A stretch of 5,496 nucleotides of DNA from Pseudomonadota bacterium (GCA_023427125.1 JAEZBP010000030.1:1-5496); one strand, 5' to 3'; shown: positions 1 through 5,496, counted from the stretch's first letter. The notes: generated from the letters alone by a model not told the origin. Translations and numbers: made by a program.

Positions 1-89
1 ACGCAGTTCCACTCGCGCGGCGCCCACCCGCCGCGCGACGGACCACCGCTGCGCGCATCGGCCTTCGGGCCGGGAGTAAGGGTGCTCAT
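1..89 (-). CDS. N-terminus of an unidentified protein, cut by the left window edge
   Basis: An ATG at 89-87 on the minus strand opens a frame with no stop for 29 codons, up to the window edge. It reads MSTLTPGPKADARSGG followed by PSRGGWAPREWNC. It begins 7 bp after the stop of the Rieske gene in the same direction, the spacing expected of a co-transcribed next gene. No Shine-Dalgarno sequence precedes it, but its neighbours lack clear ones too. The Pro/Gly/Arg-rich start looks like a flexible N-terminal tail and shows no recognisable domain, so no function is proposed. The main doubt is that a 29-codon open frame is easily found by chance in DNA this GC-rich. The operon-like position is the best argument for it. 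Confidence 0.45.
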   Translation of the reverse strand, partial: MSTLTPGPKADARSGGPSRGGWAPREWNC

Positions 90-96
90 CGACGCA

Positions 97-1320
97 TCAG
101 TCATCGCAGTACGAGCCGAGGACGTCGTGCATGTGCCGGATCCGACCCTCCTGCTCGCCGAGGATCAGGTGTTCGAAGCCCATCGAGCGCATCCCGTCCT
201 GGACCGACGGGAGGATTCGAGTGTCTTGATCGAGCACGGAGTCGATCGCGATCTCGCCCGCCAGCGCGCTCTGGTGCTCCGGGCGCGCGACGCTCCCCGC
301 GCCGGCAGGCAGTCGCTCGTACTCCTGGAAGTCGAAGAACATCCGCCCCGGATCGGTCGGGTGCGGTCGTGCTCGGAACAGCCAGAAGCCCGGGACGATC
401 ACGTTGAACATCGCGTTGGGGAAGACGTGCACATGCTCGTTGTCCACCAGCTGCTCGGGCGCGAGGTCGGGGAAGTCGATCCCATCCCTCTGGAGGCGCG
501 CCTGCATGGCGCCGATGAGCGCGCCGCGCGCCTGCTCGATCTTCCCGGCGAAGGGCTCGGGGGCGAGCCCGGCCTTGCGCAGGATGCCCTCGAGGCTCGG
601 TCCGATCGCCTCGCGGTCGTCGCAGCGACGGCTCGGTGAGCCGAAGCGGACGCGAAAGCGGCTGTGTCTTCCCAACAGCTCGGGGCCGACGTCGTAGTCA
701 TCGACCAGGTCGAGCAGCTCCGGGTGCACGCGGTGCAGGTGGTAGGTCTCGTTCCCGTTGTCGATCAGCGCCTTCCAGTTGCAGGCGATCTCGAGCGTGA
801 CGTCTCGGGTGAGCGTGTGCGCCTCCGGCCGGTACGGCGCCAACACGTCGCGCAGCCTTCCGAGGTACTCGGCGAGCGGCGGTGCGTCGTCGGCGAGGGC
901 GATCCACACGAACCCACCCCAAGCCTCACAGCGGACGTCGCGCAGGCGCCGGCATGCGGGCGGGACGCCGCGCGGGAACGACTCCGGGTCGACGATCACG
1001 CGCAGCGCGCCGTCTCGTCCCCAGTCCCACCCGTGGTAGCCGCACACGAAGCTCTCCGCGTGGCCCACACGGTGGTGCCGCAGCCGGTTGCCGCGGTGCA
1101 GGCACACGTTGTGGAACGCTCGAAGCAGTCCGTCGTCGCCGCGGGTGACGAGGATCGACTCCGGGCCGATGTCGTACGTGAGGTACGACCCCGGAGCGCG
1201 CACGTCACCCTCCCAACCGGCAATGAGCCATACGCGCTTCCACATGCGCTCCCACTCGCGTCGCGCGAAGTCGGACGACGTGTAGCGCGCCTTCGGTACG
1301 AGGATGTCTCGCTCGGCCAT
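97..1320 (-). CDS. Rieske [2Fe-2S] aromatic-ring-hydroxylating-type oxygenase, alpha subunit
   Basis: This 407-residue protein has the full architecture and usual length of a ring-hydroxylating oxygenase large subunit. The N-terminal Rieske domain binds a [2Fe-2S] cluster through C73-x-H75 and C93-x2-H96 (CLH and CGYHGW). The C-terminal catalytic domain carries the mononuclear iron site: NWKALIDN (from 181), bridging acid E191, ligands H194 and H199 (ETYHLHRVH), and probable third ligand D366 in LDQDTRILPSVQDG. Such enzymes use electrons passed from a reductase/ferredoxin to activate O2 and hydroxylate or demethylate a small molecule in the cytoplasm. Overall style recalls the GbcA/choline-monooxygenase-like branch as much as true aromatic dioxygenases, so the substrate is unassigned. 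No beta subunit, ferredoxin or reductase is seen in the window. It lies 52 bp downstream of cupin A in the same direction. The ATG at 1320 lacks a Shine-Dalgarno sequence but fits the domain start well. Confidence 0.95.
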   Translation of the reverse strand: MAERDILVPKARYTSSDFARREWERMWKRVWLIAGWEGDVRAPGSYLTYDIGPESILVTRGDDGLLRAFHNVCLHRGNRLRHHRVGHAESFVCGYHGWDWGRDGALRVIVDPESFPRGVPPACRRLRDVRCEAWGGFVWIALADDAPPLAEYLGRLRDVLAPYRPEAHTLTRDVTLEIACNWKALIDNGNETYHLHRVHPELLDLVDDYDVGPELLGRHSRFRVRFGSPSRRCDDREAIGPSLEGILRKAGLAPEPFAGKIEQARGALIGAMQARLQRDGIDFPDLAPEQLVDNEHVHVFPNAMFNVIVPGFWLFRARPHPTDPGRMFFDFQEYERLPAGAGSVARPEHQSALAGEIAIDSVLDQDTRILPSVQDGMRSMGFEHLILGEQEGRIRHMHDVLGSYCDD

Positions 1321-1335
1321 GCGCGAATGGCACGA

Positions 1336-1344
1336 ACCATATCA
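1336..1344 (-). promoter_or_regulatory. Possible extended -10 promoter before the Rieske gene
   Basis: In the 52-bp gap between cupin A and the Rieske gene, the minus strand reads TGATATGGT, matching an extended -10 (TGnTATnnT). It ends 15 nt before the ATG at 1320, giving an expected leader of only about 8 nt. No -35 hexamer is visible at 16-18 bp. It is one of few AT-rich spots in the area. It could give the Rieske gene its own start in addition to read-through from cupin A. This is a motif match only. Confidence 0.3.
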
Positions 1345-1372
1345 CGCAGCTGCCCGCCCGAGCGGATACGGA

Positions 1373-2197
1373 TCAGCGGGTGTGCCCGCGGAGCGTCTTG
1401 TAGAGCTCGGCGGCCACCAGGCGAGGCAGGTGGCGCGTGCCCCACCAGCGGAAGCCGACCGAGATGGTCGGCTCTTCGGAGTCGAGGTAGTGCCACCAGC
1501 TGCCGGGGATGAAGAGCGCCTGCCCCGGCGCCAGGGTGCAGCGGAGCGCGCGGGCTCGCGCCAGCCGGGGGAACGCCGCGAGGTCGGGGCGCGCGACGTC
1601 GGCACGGCTGAATTGCGCGTTCGCCGACCACGGCGGGTTCGGATACACGTTCCGCCGCTCCGACGGCGCGAAGAGCAGCACGCGCTTGGTCCCGTGCACC
1701 TGCACCAGGAGCGTGTGCGGCTGATCGAAGTGGAGACGGGAGCGCGTCCCGGCGGCGCTGATCCAGAGGTTCGGCTCGAGGCGTAGACGCCCTGCGCAGA
1801 GCACCGGTGCCGGAGCGTCCTCCTCGAGCCCCGGGAGCCGAGCGAGGTCGCGATGCCGCACGCGGCGCACCGCCGCGCCTGCGCGCATCTCGGCGAGCAG
1901 CTCACCGAGGGTCACCTCGTCGCTCGTGAGCCCCGTGCGTGCATCGAACACGAGCTCGCCGCCGCGCGTTCGATACGCGTCGAGGCGCACGTCGCGGTAG
2001 CGCGCGGCGAGCGCCTCCGGCGTCCACTCGCGAAGCGCACGCCAGTGCGCGACCGCGCCGTCGAAGATGCCGGGGCGTCCGGGTCCGACCCACCGGCGAT
2101 CGAAGGCGTCCCGAGACGGAACCTGCTGCGGGTCGAGTGGACGGGCGCGGTCGAACACCGCAGGGCAGGATATCCTCGTCGCTCCCGCGAGGCCCAT
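1373..2197 (-). CDS. Cupin A: JmjC-like (Cupin_8) Fe(II)/2-oxoglutarate oxygenase
   Basis: This 274-residue protein has the double-stranded beta-helix core of the Cupin_8/FIH-like family, 2-oxoglutarate- and Fe(II)-dependent oxygenases that usually hydroxylate proteins, peptides or small molecules. The metal triad is visible: H156 and D158 in LHFDQP, and H236 in FIPGSWWHY. K171 in VHGTKRVLLFAP is placed to bind the 2-oxoglutarate carboxylate. Family hallmarks also include PxIFDG near residue 42, WTPEAL at 58, NLWISAAGT at 143 and SVGFRWW at 246. It is a paralog of the divergent neighbour cupin B and probably the first gene of an operon with the Rieske oxygenase. The start is uncertain. The ATG at 2197 shares its bases with cupin B's ATG. 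A GTG at 2158 (codon 14) lies 8 nt after a TATCCT hexamer and would give 261 residues without losing the domain; I consider it at least as likely. The substrate is unknown. Confidence 0.92.
   Translation of the reverse strand: MGLAGATRISCPAVFDRARPLDPQQVPSRDAFDRRWVGPGRPGIFDGAVAHWRALREWTPEALAARYRDVRLDAYRTRGGELVFDARTGLTSDEVTLGELLAEMRAGAAVRRVRHRDLARLPGLEEDAPAPVLCAGRLRLEPNLWISAAGTRSRLHFDQPHTLLVQVHGTKRVLLFAPSERRNVYPNPPWSANAQFSRADVARPDLAAFPRLARARALRCTLAPGQALFIPGSWWHYLDSEEPTISVGFRWWGTRHLPRLVAAELYKTLRGHTR
2167..2176. promoter_or_regulatory. Palindromic -10-like element AGGATATCCT between the divergent cupin genes
   Basis: This perfect 10-bp palindrome presents TATCCT on both strands. On the minus strand the hexamer ends 8 nt before a GTG (2158) in the cupin A frame. 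On the plus strand it ends 19 nt before cupin B's ATG (2196), leaving room for a short leader with a weak GCGAGG ribosome-site-like sequence at 2186-2191. Symmetric -10 sequences are known to drive divergent transcription from a single site in bacteria. No -35 hexamer is evident on either side. A dimeric regulator's operator is an alternative reading. If cupin A starts at 2197, the element lies within its codons 8-11. Confidence 0.4.
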
Positions 2198-3014
2198 GAC
2201 GAATCCGAGCCGGCAGCCGGCGCTCCCCTATCCCCGACTGCGCCTCGTGCCGCGGGCGCGTCGGCCGGCGCTCGCCGACTTCCGGGCGCGCTGGCAGCGC
2301 CCGCGCGTCCCCGTCGTCCTCGAGGGCACCACCGAAGACTGGCCGGCCCGCCGCTGGACCCCTGCGTCGCTGGGCGCCGCCCACCCCGCGCACGAGATCA
2401 CCGCGTACGTGCTGCGAGACGGCCGGATCCAGCTCGATCCGCGGACCGGGTTCCGCGTCGAGAGGATGCCGTTGTCCCGGTACGTCGAGGCGACGGTGAG
2501 CGCCGGCGGCGAGGTGCGCTGGTACCTGCGCTGCGGGCTCGACGCGCTGCCCCCGTCGCTCGCGGCTGAGGTCGGGCCGATGCGCTACGCCGACGCCACG
2601 CGCGGTCTGCGGCGCAACCTGTGGTTCGCGGCCGCGGGGACGATCACGCACCTGCACTTCGATCTGCCCTTCAACCTCGTCGCGCAGCTGCACGGCCAGA
2701 AGCGCTTCGTCCTCTTCGCCCCCCGCGAGCGCCGGCGGCTCTCGCCCCACGGGTGGCTCTCGTCGACGCCGCACCTCAGCCGCGTGGACGCCGAGCGGCC
2801 GGACTTCGTTCGGCATCCGTTGCTCTCGGACGCCGAAGCGTGGGAGTGCGTGCTCGAGCCGGGCGACGCGCTCTTCATCCCGCCGCGCTGGTGGCACTAC
2901 GCGCGCTCGCTCGCGACATCGATCTCGGTCAACACGTGGTGGGCCGATCCGCTGACGTACCCGGTGATGCGCCTGTCCGATGCGTACAAGCGGGTGCGCG
3001 GCCTCGCCATCTGA
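2196..3014 (+). CDS. Cupin B: JmjC-like (Cupin_8) Fe(II)/2-oxoglutarate oxygenase
   Basis: This 272-residue protein belongs to the same family as cupin A and matches it along its whole length. The Fe(II) ligands are H154 and D156 (LHFDLP) and H234 (FIPPRWWHY). K169 in LHGQKRFVLFAP is the likely 2-oxoglutarate-binding lysine. Shared blocks are PVVLEG at 39, WTPASL at 54, NLWFAAAGT at 141, LSRVDAERPD at 194 and SISVNTWW at 242. The predicted role is O2-dependent hydroxylation of a protein, peptide or metabolite in the cytoplasm; the substrate is unknown. I chose the ATG at 2196 because it gives nearly the same length as cupin A and follows the proposed promoter and a weak GCGAGG at 2186-2191. 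An upstream in-frame ATG at 2067 would add 43 low-complexity residues read across cupin A's 5' end, and I reject it. The gene ends 14 bp before the convergent radical SAM gene. Confidence 0.93.
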   Translation: MTNPSRQPALPYPRLRLVPRARRPALADFRARWQRPRVPVVLEGTTEDWPARRWTPASLGAAHPAHEITAYVLRDGRIQLDPRTGFRVERMPLSRYVEATVSAGGEVRWYLRCGLDALPPSLAAEVGPMRYADATRGLRRNLWFAAAGTITHLHFDLPFNLVAQLHGQKRFVLFAPRERRRLSPHGWLSSTPHLSRVDAERPDFVRHPLLSDAEAWECVLEPGDALFIPPRWWHYARSLATSISVNTWWADPLTYPVMRLSDAYKRVRGLAI

Positions 3015-3028
3015 CGCGCGCCCCGGGG

Positions 3029-4390
3029 TCAGCCGCGAGCGACGCGCTTCGGCCGGGGCGGCGGGAGCACCTGGAGCAGCCCCTTGCGCGCGTCGAGCGA
3101 GAGCGCGCCCTCGTCGCGCGCCGCCACCCGCGCCACGATCCCGCGCAGGAGCGCGCTCAGCCGCTCGCGCTCCGCGGCGCCCTCGAAGCCCTCGGCGCCC
3201 GTGTAGAAGATGTTGAACGAGCGCGTCCGGGCGAGCGCCTGGGAGCGCTCGTCGCGCCCCGCGAGCACGACGTCCACCCGACCGCCCCCATCGACCGCAT
3301 ACGAGAAGCGCGCCTGGGTCCGCGTCAGCTGAACTCGCTCGAGGTGCGCGGACGCCTCCTCTCCCGCGCCCTCCACCAGCGCGACCCACGCGTCGTGGCC
3401 GGACGCCCCCTCGGCCGCTCGCTCGCCGTAGCGCTCGGTGCGCCCGGTCGAGGGCTCGCTGTGATCCGACCAGGGGCGGGCGCGGGGCGTCGGCGCGAGA
3501 CGATCGGCCTCCCAGCCCCAGCGGTTCACGTACGGGTGGTGCACGCCCATGCACTCCTCGCTGTGCTCACACACGGCCTCATAGAGGCAGCTGAAGCGCG
3601 GGAACGTGCTCCAGAAGTCCTCGACGATGATCGTGTCGGGCTGGCTGTTGTCGAGCGCCTCGGCGTGCTCGCCGAGCGCGCAGCGCGGTACGTATTTCAC
3701 GACCGCCTCGACCTTCCGAGCGCGTGCCTCGTCGAGCGCCGGCAGCAGCGCGGGGACGAGCTCGGAGAGCGGCGCGATCAGGTCACGCTCATCGGCGTGG
3801 TCCTCCATCGGCAGGTAGTTCCAAAGCTCGACGCGCGAGACGCCGAAGCGCGCCGCGAGCTCGACGATCCCGCGCAGTGAGGCGAGGTTCCGCCGGGTGA
3901 GCACGGTGTTGGTGATCAGCCGGACGCCGAGCGCGCGCAGGTTCTCGAGCCCTCGCAGCAGCTCGTCCCAGCTGCCGGGGCGCTGGGTGATGTCGTCGTG
4001 CGACGCCGCATCGTGGCCGTGCACGCTGACGAAGAACTCGTCGACGCCGGCCTCGACGAGCCGCCGCGCGAGCTCGGGATCGGCCAGGCGCCGCCCGTTC
4101 GTCTGCACTCGGACGTACTCGAAGGTCCCCGACTCGCGCGCGGCGCGGACGAAGTCGAAGAGCCGTCGCTCGAGGGTGACCTCGCCCCCCGTGAAGATGA
4201 CGCGGTGGTACTTGCGGCTGCGGCGGTTCTCGTCGACCAGCGCCTGGAAGCGCTCGAAGGGGAGCCCACCGTAGCGGTTCATGCCCTCCTGCACGATGCA
4301 GAAGCGGCACGCGCTCTGGCAGTGGAAGTCGACCGTCACCGCGACGTCCTCGAAGCGCGTCGGATGCACGGCGCCGTGGGTGGTCTCCAT
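3029..4390 (-). CDS. Radical SAM protein with second cysteine group and extra C-terminal domain
   Basis: This 453-residue protein begins with the radical SAM cluster motif C24-x3-C28-x2-C31 (CQSACRFC). The SAM-contacting GGE follows at 68-70 (FTGGEVTLE), then VQTNG (95-99), SVHGHDAASHDDI (122-134) and NTVLTRRNLASL (161-172), all typical of the partial TIM barrel. It should cleave S-adenosylmethionine to a 5'-deoxyadenosyl radical. A second cysteine group, C237 (VPRCALG), C268, C274 and C280 (CEHSEECMG), followed by a conserved-looking HPYVNRWGWE, suggests an auxiliary iron-sulfur cluster as in many peptide- or metabolite-modifying members. I recall this tail more often as C-x2-C-x5-C; here it is C-x5-C-x5-C. 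Residues from about 305 to 453 form an additional region I do not recognise, including ERVQLTRTQARFSYAVDGG and a basic, proline-rich end. The substrate is unknown. The ATG at 4390 has no Shine-Dalgarno sequence but follows a good -10 hexamer. Confidence 0.93.
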   Translation of the reverse strand: METTHGAVHPTRFEDVAVTVDFHCQSACRFCIVQEGMNRYGGLPFERFQALVDENRRSRKYHRVIFTGGEVTLERRLFDFVRAARESGTFEYVRVQTNGRRLADPELARRLVEAGVDEFFVSVHGHDAASHDDITQRPGSWDELLRGLENLRALGVRLITNTVLTRRNLASLRGIVELAARFGVSRVELWNYLPMEDHADERDLIAPLSELVPALLPALDEARARKVEAVVKYVPRCALGEHAEALDNSQPDTIIVEDFWSTFPRFSCLYEAVCEHSEECMGVHHPYVNRWGWEADRLAPTPRARPWSDHSEPSTGRTERYGERAAEGASGHDAWVALVEGAGEEASAHLERVQLTRTQARFSYAVDGGGRVDVVLAGRDERSQALARTRSFNIFYTGAEGFEGAAERERLSALLRGIVARVAARDEGALSLDARKGLLQVLPPPRPKRVARG

Positions 4391-4397
4391 CGCCGGG

Positions 4398-4403
4398 AGT
4401 ATA
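4398..4403 (-). promoter_or_regulatory. -10-like hexamer TATACT for the radical SAM gene
   Basis: On the minus strand TATACT ends 7 nt before the ATG at 4390, so transcription would start at or next to the start codon. There is no room for a ribosome binding site, which suggests a leaderless mRNA. No -35 hexamer is visible at the usual spacing. The hexamer stands out as an AT-rich patch in a very GC-rich gap. Confidence 0.45.
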
Positions 4404-4471
4404 TCGCGCCGTGGCTCGGTCGGATCGCGGCGCCGGCCGTCGATTCGTCCTTCGGTGCAGGCCGGATCTCG

Positions 4472-4477
4472 TATCCT
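4472..4477 (+). promoter_or_regulatory. -10-like hexamer TATCCT for the membrane protein gene
   Basis: TATCCT ends 8 nt before the ATG at 4486, the same hexamer and spacing seen before the GTG in cupin A. A -35 is weak at best (TTCGGT at 4451-4456, spacer 15). A leaderless transcript is likely, as no ribosome-site sequence precedes the ATG; the purine run GGAAGGAG at 4491-4498 lies downstream of it. With the minus-strand element at 4398-4403 it makes the 95-bp intergenic region a divergent promoter. I see nothing else convincing there apart from a short CGGCGCCG palindrome. Confidence 0.4.
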
Positions 4478-4485
4478 GCGCGCCG

Positions 4486-5496
4486 ATGGCGGAAGGAGCT
4501 CCGTGGCGCCGGCCCGCTCTGGTGCTCGCGCTCGTCGCGTTCGTCGCGCAGGGCCTCTGGCTGACGCAGACGACCCCCTCGTGGCACGAGGAGGTCTCCG
4601 TCCACGCGAGCGAGGGCTACCGGATCGCGCTCGAGCGCGACGACGGAACGATCGCGATGGAGACGTCGTGCACCCAGCCGGACGCTCCCCTGCTGGTGCG
4701 CTCCGCGACGCGCCCCGTCCTCGCCGTCTGCGTCGCAGGGCACACGCTCCCCGTGATGGTCTCCTCCTACATCTCGGGGATTCCCTACTGGCCTCTGGCG
4801 CTCCTCTGGCCGCTCCACCACGGAGAGGTCTTCGCGCTGCGCCTCCTCGGGCTGATCTTCGGCCTCTGGGCGCTCGCCGTCTGCCACCGACTCGCGGCCC
4901 GCTTCGCCGACGAGCGCTCGGGCGATCTCGCCGTGCTCGCGCTCGCGTCGATGACCCAGTTCACCGTCGCGCACTCGATGCTCGTCTACTACGACGTGAT
5001 CGGCCTGAGCCTGGTGGGCACGGCGGTGCTCGTCGCGGCGGGGCCCCGGCGTGATGGTCGGCCCGCGCCGCCGAGCGCACGCCGTCTGGCGTTGGCCGGC
5101 GCGCTCGTGGGTCTGGCCACCCTCGCGAACATCAAGACCATCTTGATCCTGGCTCCCCTCGTGCTGCTCGCGGCGCGCGGCTGGCGCTCGCTCCCCCGGA
5201 TCCCTCTCCGCTCGGTCGCCGCGGCGCTCCTTGCGGCGGCGCTCCCGATCGGGGCGCTGGTGGCGTCGGCGTGGACCGATCCGAGCCGCGGGATGTCGCA
5301 GCAGCTCTCGTATCGCCTGCACATCTTCGTCTCCCACCTGGATGCCGTCCGCTTCGGCAACGAGGTCCTCAACCTCTTCGTGTTCTGGAGCGACATCCGC
5401 TTCTACGGCGATCTCGTCGTCGGCGCGCCGGCTCACGTGAACTGGCTTGGCGTCGCGGTGGCGGCGGGCTGTCTCGCCTACTGCACGGTCGCGCTC
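4486..5496 (+). CDS. GT-C/PMT-like multi-pass membrane glycosyltransferase, 3' end missing
   Basis: The frame is open from the ATG at 4486 to the right edge (337 codons, no stop), so this is the N-terminal part of a longer protein. A basic start (WRR, 7-9) precedes a membrane segment at about 10-27. A roughly 70-residue loop follows, likely outside the membrane, containing HEE (34-36) and cysteines C62 and C82. Then come hydrophobic stretches at about 99-110, 116-134, 147-162, 170-185, 201-230 and 243-262, and one at the cut end. This layout, with an acidic first loop, a YxSGxPYWPLALLWPL block, an RLLGLIFG helix and a D170 after a paired tyrosine (YYD), resembles dolichyl-phosphate-mannose-mannosyltransferase/ArnT-type (PMT_2, GT-C fold) enzymes, which move sugars from lipid carriers onto protein or lipid. 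The identification rests on pattern alone; another polytopic membrane protein is possible. It diverges from the radical SAM gene and may belong to a different pathway. Confidence 0.8.
   Translation, partial: MAEGAPWRRPALVLALVAFVAQGLWLTQTTPSWHEEVSVHASEGYRIALERDDGTIAMETSCTQPDAPLLVRSATRPVLAVCVAGHTLPVMVSSYISGIPYWPLALLWPLHHGEVFALRLLGLIFGLWALAVCHRLAARFADERSGDLAVLALASMTQFTVAHSMLVYYDVIGLSLVGTAVLVAAGPRRDGRPAPPSARRLALAGALVGLATLANIKTILILAPLVLLAARGWRSLPRIPLRSVAAALLAAALPIGALVASAWTDPSRGMSQQLSYRLHIFVSHLDAVRFGNEVLNLFVFWSDIRFYGDLVVGAPAHVNWLGVAVAAGCLAYCTVAL

Noticed and set aside
664..1512. A 282-codon plus-strand open frame opposite the Rieske gene
   Set aside because: It has no domain features, and it overlaps a complete Rieske oxygenase with all metal ligands on the other strand.
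2067..2195. A 43-residue N-terminal extension of cupin B from an upstream ATG
   Set aside because: The extra residues are Arg/Ser/Gly-rich, are read antisense over cupin A's 5' coding region, and make the protein much longer than its paralog. The ATG at 2196 gives a matching length.
3015..3028. CCCCGGGG palindrome between the convergent cupin B and radical SAM genes as a terminator
   Set aside because: The 8-bp palindrome has no loop and no T-run on either strand, and the gap is only 14 bp, so it does not support an intrinsic terminator.
1902..3554. A 550-codon open frame on the minus strand across cupin B and the radical SAM 3' end
   Set aside because: It is a shadow frame: low-complexity Arg/Ala/Gly/Pro-rich translation without domain motifs, antisense to cupin B, which has an intact catalytic triad. 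Long antisense frames are expected at this GC content.
2621..3880. A 419-codon plus-strand open frame spanning the convergent gene ends
   Set aside because: It is out of frame with cupin B and antisense to the radical SAM gene; its composition is typical of shadow frames.
4336..5436. A 366-codon minus-strand open frame opposite the membrane protein gene
   Set aside because: The translation is a charged Arg/Glu/Asp/His-rich string with no motif, while the plus-strand frame gives regular membrane segments and runs to the edge without a stop.
1..5496. RiPP precursor peptide gene near the radical SAM and cupin enzymes
   Set aside because: The intergenic gaps are 7, 52, 14 and 95 bp and none holds a small frame with a leader/core-like layout. 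If one exists it lies outside this window.

Overview
This is a GC-rich, densely coding bacterial window. The GC-heavy third codon positions, long antisense open frames and weak or absent Shine-Dalgarno sequences suggest a myxobacterium-like (Myxococcota/Deltaproteobacteria) or similarly GC-rich environmental genome. That placement is inference from composition and gene style; no marker gene is present.

Left part, read leftwards: a 2-oxoglutarate/Fe(II) cupin (JmjC-like, Cupin_8 type; 'cupin A', 1373-2197), then a Rieske ring-hydroxylating-type oxygenase alpha subunit (97-1320), then the first 29 codons of an unidentified gene that runs off the left edge (1-89). The small gaps (52 and 7 bp) suggest one operon. 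Middle, read rightwards: a second, clearly paralogous cupin ('cupin B', 2196-3014) stands head-to-head with cupin A. The annotated start codons of the two cupins share the same CATG, and a perfect 10-bp palindrome (AGGATATCCT, 2167-2176) that could act as a two-way -10 element lies just inside cupin A. Cupin B converges, with a 14-bp gap, on a radical SAM protein (3029-4390, minus) that has a CxxxCxxC cluster motif, a second group of cysteines and an extra C-terminal domain. Right part: a 95-bp divergent promoter region, then a multi-membrane-segment protein resembling GT-C/PMT-type glycosyltransferases (4486 to the right edge, incomplete).

Several starts have a -10-like hexamer (TATCCT or TATACT) only 7-8 nt before the start codon and no ribosome binding site, which suggests leaderless transcripts. 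Four neighbouring genes encode iron-dependent or radical enzymes (two 2OG oxygenases, one Rieske oxygenase, one radical SAM protein), which could form a tailoring or modification set. No substrate, precursor peptide, reductase or transporter is visible here, so that link is a hypothesis. No tRNA, rRNA, CRISPR array, insertion sequence or convincing terminator was found.
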